Positions 8,730 through 17,287 of a stretch of DNA of 64,000 nucleotides are shown in pieces. The number at the start of each line of letters is the position of its first letter. Within the stretch, counting starts at the first letter, position 1. The notes beneath the pieces were generated by a model. It saw only the letters and a list, made by a program, of their open reading frames with translations, did no database searches and was not told the DNA's origin. Both the position numbers and the translations under genes were made by a program. The DNA is from Cellulomonas timonensis (GTDB lineage: Bacteria; Actinomycetota; Actinomycetes; Actinomycetales; Cellulomonadaceae): the NCBI RefSeq assembly GCF_900046455.1, contig NZ_FCOT01000010.1, forward strand, positions 62,001 to 126,000, given 5' to 3'.

Positions 8730-9648
8730 AACGGATCCTCGGGTCCAGGGCCGCGTAGAGCACGTCGACGAGCAGGTTCGCGGCGATGTAGATGACGACC
8801 AGCACCGTGGTCAGGGACACGACGGTGGACGACTGCCCCTGCAGGATCGCCCGGTACAGCGTCCCTCCGACGCCGTTGATGTTGAAGATGCCCTCGGTGA
8901 TGATCGCCCCGCCCATCAGGGCGCCCAGATCGGCCCCGAGGAACGTCACCACCGGGATCAGCGAGTTGCGCAGCACATGCACCGTGACCACCCGTGGCCG
9001 CGACAGGCCCTTGGCGGTGGCGGTGCGCACGTAGTCAGCGGTGAGGTTCTCCGCGACGGAGGTGCGCGTCAGGCGCAGCACGTACGCCAACGACACGGCG
9101 CCCAACACCATCGCGGGCAGCAGCAGCGTCCGCACGCTCACGTCCGAGCCGACAGTCGGCGGCAGCACGCCCCACTTCACCCCCACGGTGAACTGGAGCA
9201 CGAAGCCGATCACGAAGGTGGGCACCGCGATGACGAACAGGCTCACGATCAGCACCGTCGCGTCGAAGGCCTTGCCCTTGCGCAGCCCGGCGACGAGCCC
9301 CGCGGCCACTCCGAGCACCGCCTCGAAGACGAGGGCCATGAACGCGAGCATGAACGTGGTGGGCAGCGCCTCGCCGATGACGTCACGGACGGACCGGCCG
9401 GAGAACGTCGTCCCGAAGTCGAACGTCACGACGCCCTTGAGATACAGCAGGTACTGCACCAGGAAGGGCTTGTCGAGGTTGAAGCTCTCGCGGATGCGCT
9501 CGACGAGCGCGGGACTGAGCCCGCGGTCGCCGCCCAACGCCGCGACGGGATCGCCAGGGAGGGCGAAGACCATCGCGTAGATCAGCAGCGTCGCCCCCAA
9601 GAACACGGGGATCGTCTGCACGAGCCGTCGGCCGATGTACCAGGCCAC
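8722..9648 (-). CDS. Peptide ABC transporter permease (DppB/OppB type)
   Basis: A 308-aa permease starting MAWYIGRRLVQTIPVFLGATLLIY, the typical OppB/DppB N-terminus and first TM. It has a long periplasmic loop (ALPGDPVAALGGDRGLSPALVERI), and the EAA loop reads NLTADYVRTATAKGLSRPRVVTVHVLRNS. It forms the translocation channel with the DppC-like partner. It lies 77 bp after the binding-protein gene, with a strong stem-loop in the gap, and overlaps the next gene. Confidence 0.93.
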   Translation of the reverse strand: MAWYIGRRLVQTIPVFLGATLLIYAMVFALPGDPVAALGGDRGLSPALVERIRESFNLDKPFLVQYLLYLKGVVTFDFGTTFSGRSVRDVIGEALPTTFMLAFMALVFEAVLGVAAGLVAGLRKGKAFDATVLIVSLFVIAVPTFVIGFVLQFTVGVKWGVLPPTVGSDVSVRTLLLPAMVLGAVSLAYVLRLTRTSVAENLTADYVRTATAKGLSRPRVVTVHVLRNSLIPVVTFLGADLGALMGGAIITEGIFNINGVGGTLYRAILQGQSSTVVSLTTVLVVIYIAANLLVDVLYAALDPRIRYA

Positions 9649-9683
9649 AGCGGGACCTCCTCAGGTGGGTCCTGGGCAGTCGT

Positions 9684-9715
9684 CGGCGGGGACGGGAGCA
9701 GTCCCGTCCCCGCCG
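9684..9715 (-). terminator. Intercistronic stem-loop between binding protein and permease genes
   Basis: A perfect 14-bp inverted repeat (CGGCGGGGACGGGA / TCCCGTCCCCGCCG) with a 4-nt loop lies 10 bp after the binding-protein stop and before the DppB-like start. It has no T-tract. It probably acts as a partial terminator or an mRNA-stabilising structure that raises binding-protein expression relative to the permeases. Confidence 0.65.
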
Positions 9716-9725
9716 GCTCCCGCGA

Positions 9726-11342
9726 TCAGTTCTTGGTCACCTCGTTGAGCAAGGGGACGCTGTTCCACCCGAACGTGACGTTGCTGACGGTGTCCGCCGA
9801 GCCGCCGGTGGCGTTGGCGTACCACAGCGGGATCGCCGGGAGGTCGGTGAAGAGCACCTCCTGGACCTTGACGAACTTCTCGTTGGCCTCCTCGATCGAG
9901 CCGGCGGCCGCGCCCTCGGCGAGCAGCGTGTCGACCGCGGCGGAGGAGTAGTCACCGTCGTTGGACCCCGCGCCGGTGCCGTAGAGCGGGCCGAGGAAGT
10001 TGTAGAGGCCCGGGTAGTCGGCCTGCCATCCCGACCGGAAGGCGCCCGTGATGGTGCGGGCGGTGACCTCCGTGCGCAGGTCCTTGAACGAGGGGAACGG
10101 GTTGCCCTCGGCGGAGATGCCCAGGGTGTTGCGCAGCCCGTTGGTCACGGCGTCGACCCATGCCTGGTGGCCGCCATCGGTGTTGTAGCCGATGGTGAAC
10201 GTCCCGCTGAACGGCGCGATCGCGTCCGCCTCGGCCCACAGCTTCTTGGCCTCCTCCGGGTCGTACTCGAGCACCTCGGAGCCGGTGACCGAGTCCGACC
10301 AGCCGTCGATGACGGGCGACGTGAAGTCGGACGCGGGGGTGCGGGTGCCCTGGAAGATCGCCTCGGTGACCTCGGCGCGGTTGATCGCGAGCGAGATGGC
10401 CTGGCGGCGGAGCTTGCCCTCCTCGCCGGAGAAGTGGGCGAGGTTCTGCGGGATGGTGAACGACTGGAACACGGCGGCGGGCTGGTTCACCGCGCGGTCG
10501 CCCAGCTCGGACTCGTAGGTGCCGAACGCGCTGTCCGGGATCTGGTCGAGCACGTCGAGCTGGCCCGCGAGCAGGTCGTTGTACGCGCCGTCGAGCGTCT
10601 CGTAGAACTTGACGACGACGCCGCCGTTCGCGACGGTGCGGTCGCCCGCGTAGTCCGGGTTGGGGACCAGCGACGCCTGGACGTTGTGCTCCCAGGCCCC
10701 TTCGCCGTCGAGCTTGTAGAGGCCGTTGCCGACGGGGCTCTCACCGAACGCGTCCATGTCCGCGAACGCAGACTCGGGCAGCGGGTAGAACGCCGAGTAG
10801 CCGAGCCGCAGCGGGAAGTCCGACTCCGGCTGCGTCAGGGTCACGGTGAACGTGGTGTCGTCGACGACCTTGAGGCCCGTGAGGTCGGAGTCCACGTCGT
10901 AGGAGAAGCCCTCGATGGGCTCGAAGAAGTAGCTGGAGAGCTGCTCGTTGCTGAGCTTGGCGCCGTAGTTCCAGGCGTCGACGAAGCTGCTCGAGGTGAC
11001 GGGCTCGCCGTTGGAGAACGTCCAACCCTCCTTGAGGGTGATCGTGAAGGTCTGCGCGTCCTCGGTCTCGATGGACTCGGCCACCTCGTTGACGGCCTTG
11101 CCGTCGGCCTCGTAGTGCACGAGGCCGGAGAACATCAGGTCGAGGATCTTGCCGCCGCCCACCTCGTTGGTGTTGGTGGGGATGAGCGGGTTCTGCGGCT
11201 CGCTGCCCCACGCGGTGACGATGCCCTGCGACGTGCCGCCCTCGGTGGTCTCCGCGTCCCCGCTGCCGCCCCCGGTGTCGCTGCACGCGGCGAGGGCGAG
11301 GGCCGCCACTGCCGCGAGGCCGACGATGCGCTTGATCTTCAC
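9726..11342 (-). CDS. Peptide ABC transporter substrate-binding lipoprotein (SBP family 5)
   Basis: A 538-aa lipoprotein. The signal sequence MKIKRIVGLAAVAALALAAC ends in a lipobox (LAAC) with lipidated Cys20, followed by a Gly/Ser linker. The mature part has the family-5 pattern: GSEPQNPLIPTNTNEVGG, ILDLMFSGLVHYEADGKAVNEVAESI, LKEGWTFSNGEPVTSSSFVDAWNYGAKLSN, and KLRRQAISLAINRAEVTEAIFQGTRTPASDF. It captures the peptide for the membrane complex. The start is GTG with AGGAGG 5 nt upstream, and it is the first gene of the operon. Confidence 0.93.
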   Translation of the reverse strand: MKIKRIVGLAAVAALALAACSDTGGGSGDAETTEGGTSQGIVTAWGSEPQNPLIPTNTNEVGGGKILDLMFSGLVHYEADGKAVNEVAESIETEDAQTFTITLKEGWTFSNGEPVTSSSFVDAWNYGAKLSNEQLSSYFFEPIEGFSYDVDSDLTGLKVVDDTTFTVTLTQPESDFPLRLGYSAFYPLPESAFADMDAFGESPVGNGLYKLDGEGAWEHNVQASLVPNPDYAGDRTVANGGVVVKFYETLDGAYNDLLAGQLDVLDQIPDSAFGTYESELGDRAVNQPAAVFQSFTIPQNLAHFSGEEGKLRRQAISLAINRAEVTEAIFQGTRTPASDFTSPVIDGWSDSVTGSEVLEYDPEEAKKLWAEADAIAPFSGTFTIGYNTDGGHQAWVDAVTNGLRNTLGISAEGNPFPSFKDLRTEVTARTITGAFRSGWQADYPGLYNFLGPLYGTGAGSNDGDYSSAAVDTLLAEGAAAGSIEEANEKFVKVQEVLFTDLPAIPLWYANATGGSADTVSNVTFGWNSVPLLNEVTKN

Positions 11343-11595
11343 TGTTCCTCCTGGAGGGTCACGTGCGAGGGGTGACGACGGGAGCCGGGGTGGCCGCTCT
11401 CGCTCAACGAGTGGACATTACGGTCCTGCTGTCGCATTGATGACGCTTCGTCGTAATCGTTATTGGAGCGATACCGCCCGGTAACACCCTGGTAGCGCGA
11501 CCACTTCGTCCGCTCTCACGCAGTCGACGCCATCGGCGACCTGGATGCCCTCTATGTCCTATCAGTGCGCAGGGCCGATGACCAGGCCCTCATCG
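11343..11595 (-). promoter_or_regulatory. Promoter region of peptide transporter operon
   Basis: About 250 bp without a gene upstream of the binding-protein gene. AGGAGG lies 5 nt before its GTG. I could not pick a unique -10/-35 pair or a convincing operator. Confidence 0.35.
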
Positions 11596-11979
11596 TCAGG
11601 AGAGCTCGCGCGCACCCGGCTCGACCACATGCGCCCGTGTGAATCGGACCTCGTCGCCGAACCGCGGCCGCCGCAGTCGGTACGGCTCGCAGTCCACCCG
11701 CCCCACGAGCCAGCCCTCGTCGGCCTCCTCGCCGACCTCCACGACGCGCACCCACAACCGCTCCACCGCACTGGGCCACACCCGCTCGAATCCGAGCTTG
11801 ACCACGCTGCCCTCGTGCAGCGGCAGAGCGGCGCCCTCGCTCGGCTCACCCGCGGCAACGCCCTCCGCCGTCCAGAGCACCGGCGCGTCGTGCCGGACGG
11901 CCCTCAGCAGTCGCCACGGGAAGAGCAACCTCCCGACCACATCACCGCGCTGGCGGCGGCTTCGCCCGGCTCTGCTCAT
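11596..11979 (-). CDS. Small DUF2314-like protein
   Basis: About 127 aa, not similar to an enzyme I recognise. The C-terminal half (ERLWVRVVEVGEEADEGWLVGRVDCEPYRLRRPRFGDEVRFTRAHVVEP) resembles the DUF2314-type beta-barrel: a W-V-R-V strand, a short loop, a G-x-V-D/N-x-x-P turn, and a GDEVRF..EHV ending. The N-terminus is Arg-rich. The start is uncertain: ATG at 11979 is used, since sequence upstream of it is not conserved in character. It has no operon partner. The function is unknown. Confidence 0.6.
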   Translation of the reverse strand: MSRAGRSRRQRGDVVGRLLFPWRLLRAVRHDAPVLWTAEGVAAGEPSEGAALPLHEGSVVKLGFERVWPSAVERLWVRVVEVGEEADEGWLVGRVDCEPYRLRRPRFGDEVRFTRAHVVEPGARELS

Positions 11980-12221
11980 GGCGTGAGAATAGGCGCGAGT
12001 CGCCCCGAACACGCCCACACGCCATGAACCCGGGCGGCGGGCTCAGGGACGGCTCTCACAACCGATGCCGTCTCCGTTTGTCCGTGGTGCCGGGCACGGT
12101 GTCCGCCACGTCCGCGCTGGGGGACGGCGAACGACTGTGGCCGAGCCTCCACGGTCTCGTCGGAGCCAACGGAGGCGCCGCTGGGCTCGATGCGCGCACT
12201 CGCTCCCCTGCGTCTGCGGCC

Positions 12222-12234
12222 TACCATGCCGCTC
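12222..12234 (+). promoter_or_regulatory. Leaderless promoter -10 element of HAD gene
   Basis: TACCAT at 12222-12227 (TANNNT) lies 7 nt before ATG 12235, with no ribosome-binding site between. This favours 12235 over ATG 12226, which falls inside the box. Confidence 0.4.
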
Positions 12235-12918
12235 ATGCGACTCGAGTTCGAGGCTGTGCTCTTCGACATCGACGGGACCCTGGTCGACTCCACCCCCGTG
12301 GTGGAGCGGACCTGGAGGACTTGGGCGTCCCGCCGTGACGTGAACGTGGCGGAGCTCCTCAGCGTCTGCCACGGACGACGGACCGAGGACACTGTCTCGT
12401 TGTTCCTGCCCGCCGCCGAACAGGCAGCCGCCGTGGCCGAACTGGAGCAGCTGGAACTGGCAGACCTGGACGACGTCATGGCGTTGCCCGGCAGCGGCGC
12501 TCTCCTGCCGCAGCTGCCCTCAGATCGATGGGCCGCCGTCACCTCGGGCTCCCAGCAACTGATGCGCGCACGCCTCGCCGCTGCCGGGCTGCCGGCGCCC
12601 GACGTGCTCATCGCCGCCGAGGACGTCAGCGCGGGAAAGCCTGACCCGGAGGGCTACCTGAAGGCGGCCGCCGCCCTGGGCGTGGAGGTCCACCGAAGTC
12701 TCGTCATCGAGGACGCGCCAGCAGGGATCCGCGCCGGACGCGCGGCCGGCGCGTGGACGCTCGCCGTTGCCACATCGCACCAGGTCGCCGACCTTGAGTC
12801 AGCTGATGCCGTCGTCGACGACTTGACCGCTCTGTCCATCGAACCGGGGGACAGTGGACTCGTCGTCACGATCGACTACAGCCGCCTCCGAGACCCGGGT
12901 CGGGGACACAGCGCTTGA
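12235..12918 (+). CDS. HAD-superfamily sugar-phosphate phosphatase-like hydrolase
   Basis: About 227 aa. Motif I is FDIDGTLVDS (nucleophile Asp and acid/base Asp), motif II the TSGSQQ segment with its Ser/Thr, motif III the Lys in GKPDPEGYLKAA, and motif IV IEDAPAGIRAGRAAG. The helical cap domain between motifs I and II matches subfamily IA (beta-phosphoglucomutase/glycerol-phosphatase type). It probably dephosphorylates a small sugar phosphate; the substrate cannot be read from the sequence. ATG 12235 was chosen over ATG 12226 and an earlier ATG at 12190 because of the -10-like box and the family N-terminus. Confidence 0.85.
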   Translation: MRLEFEAVLFDIDGTLVDSTPVVERTWRTWASRRDVNVAELLSVCHGRRTEDTVSLFLPAAEQAAAVAELEQLELADLDDVMALPGSGALLPQLPSDRWAAVTSGSQQLMRARLAAAGLPAPDVLIAAEDVSAGKPDPEGYLKAAAALGVEVHRSLVIEDAPAGIRAGRAAGAWTLAVATSHQVADLESADAVVDDLTALSIEPGDSGLVVTIDYSRLRDPGRGHSA

Positions 12919-13028
12919 CGGACATGTCCACGTGGCAGAGGCGCCGGTCATCCGACCACGAGCATCCTCGCGCTACAGATCACGCCGTCACGGTCGAGGC
13001 GTGTGGCGCAGCCAGCATCTCTGGCGTA

Positions 13029-13934
13029 CTAGGACGTCGGCCGTGCGCCGCGCTCGGCCGCGACGAGCTCGCGCAGCGCCGGCGCCACCTCCTGGCCGAA
13101 CCGCGCAAGTGCGGCCGGGTCGTCGCTCTGCAGGATGTACGCGCTGAACCCGTGCTCAAGGGTGAGGGCGGCCAGGTGCTCGACCCACCGCTCCGGCGGC
13201 CCGGACAGCGGCCCCTCTCCCTCGGCTCCGAACGTGCCACTGATGTTCACCAGGCGCCGCACCGCGACGGGCTCCCGGCCGGCCGCGAGCGCCGCCTCGT
13301 CGATCGTCGCGTTCGCGGCGGCGATCTCCGCGGGCGCGATGCGGCCCATCGACGGCAGCCACCCGTCGGCCTTGCGCCCGGTCAGGCGCAGCATGCGCGG
13401 CTTGAGGGCGCCGAGCCAGATGTCGATGCGGTGCGCGGGCGCCGGCCCCCGCTTCGCGCCGTCGACATGGTGGTGGGAGCCGTCGACCCGCAGCCGGGAT
13501 CGGTCGCCCGCGTCCCAGACGCCGCGGATCACGTCGAGGGCCTCGCTCAGGGCGCCGACGGCCTCGCCGGGGCTGAGCCGCTGGCCGCCCATGGCCTCGA
13601 TGGCGTCCCAGAACGCCCCGGCGCCCAGCCCGAGCTCGACACGCCCACCGCTGAGCAGGTCGAGGCTCGCGACGGAGCGGGCTAGCACCGCGGGCTGCCG
13701 CAGCGGGAGGTTGAGCACGTTGCCGGCCAGGTGGATGCGCTGGGTGCGGGCCGCGACGTAGGACATCAGCGTCCAGGTGTCGAGGAACGCCGGCTGGTAC
13801 GGGTGGTCCTGGAACGTCGCGAGGTCCAGGCCGGCGCGCTCCGACTCCTGGGCCAGCACCACCGCCTGCTGGGGGTCGGCGTTGACCGGGGTGAGGAAGG
13901 AGCCGAACAGGAGGTCGTGGCCGTAGTCAGGCAT
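13029..13934 (-). CDS. LLM-class (luciferase-like) flavin-dependent oxidoreductase
   Basis: A 301-aa TIM-barrel of the bacterial-luciferase/F420-reductase class: LLFGSFLTPVNADP at strand 1, LATFQDHPYQPAFLDTWTLMSYVAARTQRIHLAGNVLNLPLRQPAVLARSVASLDLLSGGRVELGLGAG covering strands 2-4 (shown here as the family hallmark region, positions about 38-105). Later come IWLGALKPRMLRLTGRKADGW and a C-terminal helix. The cofactor is FMN or F420; the substrate is unknown. Its start overlaps the 3' end of the TetR gene by 8 bp, so the two are co-transcribed, and TetR probably controls both. Confidence 0.85.
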   Translation of the reverse strand: MPDYGHDLLFGSFLTPVNADPQQAVVLAQESERAGLDLATFQDHPYQPAFLDTWTLMSYVAARTQRIHLAGNVLNLPLRQPAVLARSVASLDLLSGGRVELGLGAGAFWDAIEAMGGQRLSPGEAVGALSEALDVIRGVWDAGDRSRLRVDGSHHHVDGAKRGPAPAHRIDIWLGALKPRMLRLTGRKADGWLPSMGRIAPAEIAAANATIDEAALAAGREPVAVRRLVNISGTFGAEGEGPLSGPPERWVEHLAALTLEHGFSAYILQSDDPAALARFGQEVAPALRELVAAERGARPTS

Positions 13935-14502
13935 GCGCCTGCTCCTTCATCGCCGCGACGTCGATCAGCACCTCGGCTGCCCGGCGGGCCTGCGCGGCCG
14001 CGTCGGGGGCGCCGGCGATCGCGGCGGTGGTCTGCGCGCCCTCGGCGAGGATCGCGAGCTGCGCGGCGAGCTCGGGCGTGCCACCGGCGTCGGCGACCAG
14101 CCGGGCGACGTACTCCTGGAACGACTGCTTGTGGGCGCGGGTCTCCGCGGCGACGACCACGGAGGTGCCGCCCAGCTCGGCGAAGGTGTTGATGAAGCCG
14201 CAGCCGCGGAACCCGTCGTCGGCGAACCAGTCCGCGAGGTAGTCGAAGACCGCCAGCAGCCGCGCACGCGGGCCGACCTCCTGGCCCACCCTGCCCTCGA
14301 CGCCGTCGGACCAGAGCCGATGGCGGCGTTGGAGCACGGCCAGGACGATGTCCGACTTCGAGGGGAACAGCGCGTACAGCGCCTTGAGGGACACGCCGGC
14401 GGCGGTGCGCAGCTCGTCCATGCCCACAGCTTGGATGCCGCGCGCGTAGTAGAGGCGGTCAGCGGCCTCCACGACTCGGGCACGGGTCTCTTGCTCGTTC
14501 AT
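13927..14502 (-). CDS. TetR-family transcriptional regulator
   Basis: About 191 aa. The N-terminal helix-turn-helix reads ETRARVVEAADRLYYARGI, AVGMDELRTAAGVS and LKALYALFPSKSDIVLAVL, the canonical TetR DNA-binding domain. The C-terminal ligand-binding half contains GCGFINTFAELGG and LAILAEGAQTTAAIAGAPDAA. ATG 14502 (MNEQETR) is the start that fits the family; the frame is open further upstream through the operator region, but that is not coding. It is divergent from the hydrolase gene across two matching palindromes, the expected layout for autoregulation. Confidence 0.9.
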   Translation of the reverse strand: MNEQETRARVVEAADRLYYARGIQAVGMDELRTAAGVSLKALYALFPSKSDIVLAVLQRRHRLWSDGVEGRVGQEVGPRARLLAVFDYLADWFADDGFRGCGFINTFAELGGTSVVVAAETRAHKQSFQEYVARLVADAGGTPELAAQLAILAEGAQTTAAIAGAPDAAAQARRAAEVLIDVAAMKEQAHA

Positions 14503-14512
14503 CACGCCATAG

Positions 14513-15430
<918 letters not shown>

Positions 15431-15460
15431 CAGGAGGCCGGGCCCTGCCCGGCCATGAGC

Positions 15461-15505
15461 GCACGGCGACCACCGCACCGCAGCCGCGGCCGGTGGTCGT
15501 CGTGC
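15461..15505 (+). terminator. Terminator hairpin after hydrolase gene
   Basis: A 15-bp stem (GCACGGCGACCACCG / CGGTGGTCGTCGTGC) with a single G-T pair and a 15-nt loop, 30 bp after the hydrolase stop. Confidence 0.6.
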
Positions 15506-15601
15506 GTGCCCCGTCGCGCGTCGGCCGCCCCGCGCCCGCGCGACACACCGCCTCCCAGGAAAACGACTCACGCTGGTCGCCGATCCAGAAGGGGGAAGCA
15601 C

Positions 15602-17287
15602 GTGACTCGACGACTGACGTTCCTGACAGCCGTGCTCGGCTGTCTCGCCATCCTGTTCGGATGGGTGGTGGGCTTCGACGGCGCCGCCGCCGAACGACTC
15701 CGCCAGGCCTCCGGGGCCGGGGCCGCATCCCGCACGACGGCCCCCACCGACGCCGGAGCCGATGACACCACCTCCGATGACGCGTCCCCCGACGCGTCGT
15801 CGGCGCAGCCTGAGGCGTCCACCGAGGGCGACGCGTCGGAGGGCGCCGCCGCGCCCCAGGACGGGCAGTCGCAGGACGAGCAGTGGCGCGGGTACTGGGT
15901 GGACAGCTTCAACGAGGGCATCTCCACCCCGGACGAGGTGCGCCAGATGGTCGCCGACGCGCAGGCCGTGGGCGCCAACGCCCTCGTCGTGCAGGTGGCC
16001 CGCTGGTACGACTGCTTCTGCGACGACTCGACGCTCCCCCGCACCGACGCCGACCTCGACCCCGGGTACGACCCGCTCGAGGAGGTCGTGGACCAGGCCC
16101 ACGCCGCGGGCCTCGAGGTGCACGCGTGGGTGAACGCCACCACCATGTGGAGCCGCAGCACCCCGCCCGAGTCCGCTGACCACGTCTACAACACGAACGG
16201 CTTCTCGGCCTCGGGCTCCGACCGGTGGCTGAACAAGCGCAACGACGGCGTCGAGAAGATCGGCACCATGTCGTACGTCGACCCCGCCAACCCGGCGGCC
16301 GTGGACTACCTCGTCGACGGCGTCGTCTCCATCGCGGAGAACTACGACATCGACGGCGTGAACCTCGACTACATCCGCTACCCGGACGACTCCGCGAACA
16401 GCAACGCGAACGACTGGGGCTACTCGGAGACGTCGCTGGCGCGCTTCGCGGCTGAGACCGGCCGCACCGACGTGCCCGCGCCGAACGACCAGCAGTTCAG
16501 CGACTGGCGGCGCGACCAGGTCACCAACATGGTGCGCAAGGTCTACCTCGGCCTGTACCAGAACGACCCGACCGACCGGCTCAGCGTGAACACCGTCACC
16601 TACGGCGACGGGCCGATCACCGTGGGCGCCTGGGAGTCCACGCAGCCGTACCTCGGCGTGCTGCAGGACTGGAAGGGCTGGCTGGAGGACGGCATCGTCG
16701 ACACCGTCATGACGATGAACTACAAGAGCCACTCCAGCGCCAACTCGCTGCGCCGCTTCGACGAGTGGAACGCCGCGCTGGTGGAGTACCAGGCTGGCCG
16801 GCACGTCGTCGCCGGGCCCGGGCTGTACCTGAACGACGTCGCCGAGAACGTGGCCCAGGCGCAGCGCGTCGACGACCTGGGGCTGGGCTGGAACGGCTAC
16901 AGCTACGCCAACGCGACCGACACCGCCGCCGACTCGAGCGACGTGGCCGTGGACCGCGCCGAGCGCGCCGCGCTGACCAGCGCGCTGCGCTCCGGGGTGT
17001 TCGCGGACAACCCCACAGTGCCCGAGATGACGTGGAAGACCGACCCGTCCACGGGCCTCGTGTCCGGGACCGTCGACCTGCAGGACGGCGGGCCGGTGGA
17101 CGTCGTGCTGCAGCGCACCGACGGATCGGGCGAGCAGGTCGTGGCCCGCACCGACGCCACGGGCTGGTTCGGCGCCACGGAGCTCGAGCCCGGCACGTAT
17201 GAGGTGCATGCGGGCGGGTCCGACGCGACGGTCCACGTCCAGAAGGGCGAAGTCGCCGAGGTGCGGCTCAATGCCGCAGGCGACTGA
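15602..17287 (+). CDS. Secreted GHL10 (YngK/DUF187-type) glycoside hydrolase-like protein
   Basis: A 561-aa secreted protein. A membrane-spanning signal (FLTAVLGCLAILFGWVVGF) is followed by a roughly 65-residue Ser/Thr/Asp/Glu-rich linker. The GHL10 TIM-barrel then runs from about residue 95 to 410: RGYWVDSFNEGISTPDEV, ANALVVQVARWYDCFCDD, LEVHAWVNATTMW, and YDIDGVNLDYIRYPDDS with the likely acidic active-site residues. The C-terminal 80 residues look like an Ig/FN3-like beta-sandwich. GHL10 proteins act on cell-wall-type glycans. GTG 15602 has AAGGGGG upstream. The 3' end overlaps that of the convergent P-type ATPase gene by 20 bp. Confidence 0.85.
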   Translation: MTRRLTFLTAVLGCLAILFGWVVGFDGAAAERLRQASGAGAASRTTAPTDAGADDTTSDDASPDASSAQPEASTEGDASEGAAAPQDGQSQDEQWRGYWVDSFNEGISTPDEVRQMVADAQAVGANALVVQVARWYDCFCDDSTLPRTDADLDPGYDPLEEVVDQAHAAGLEVHAWVNATTMWSRSTPPESADHVYNTNGFSASGSDRWLNKRNDGVEKIGTMSYVDPANPAAVDYLVDGVVSIAENYDIDGVNLDYIRYPDDSANSNANDWGYSETSLARFAAETGRTDVPAPNDQQFSDWRRDQVTNMVRKVYLGLYQNDPTDRLSVNTVTYGDGPITVGAWESTQPYLGVLQDWKGWLEDGIVDTVMTMNYKSHSSANSLRRFDEWNAALVEYQAGRHVVAGPGLYLNDVAENVAQAQRVDDLGLGWNGYSYANATDTAADSSDVAVDRAERAALTSALRSGVFADNPTVPEMTWKTDPSTGLVSGTVDLQDGGPVDVVLQRTDGSGEQVVARTDATGWFGATELEPGTYEVHAGGSDATVHVQKGEVAEVRLNAAGD

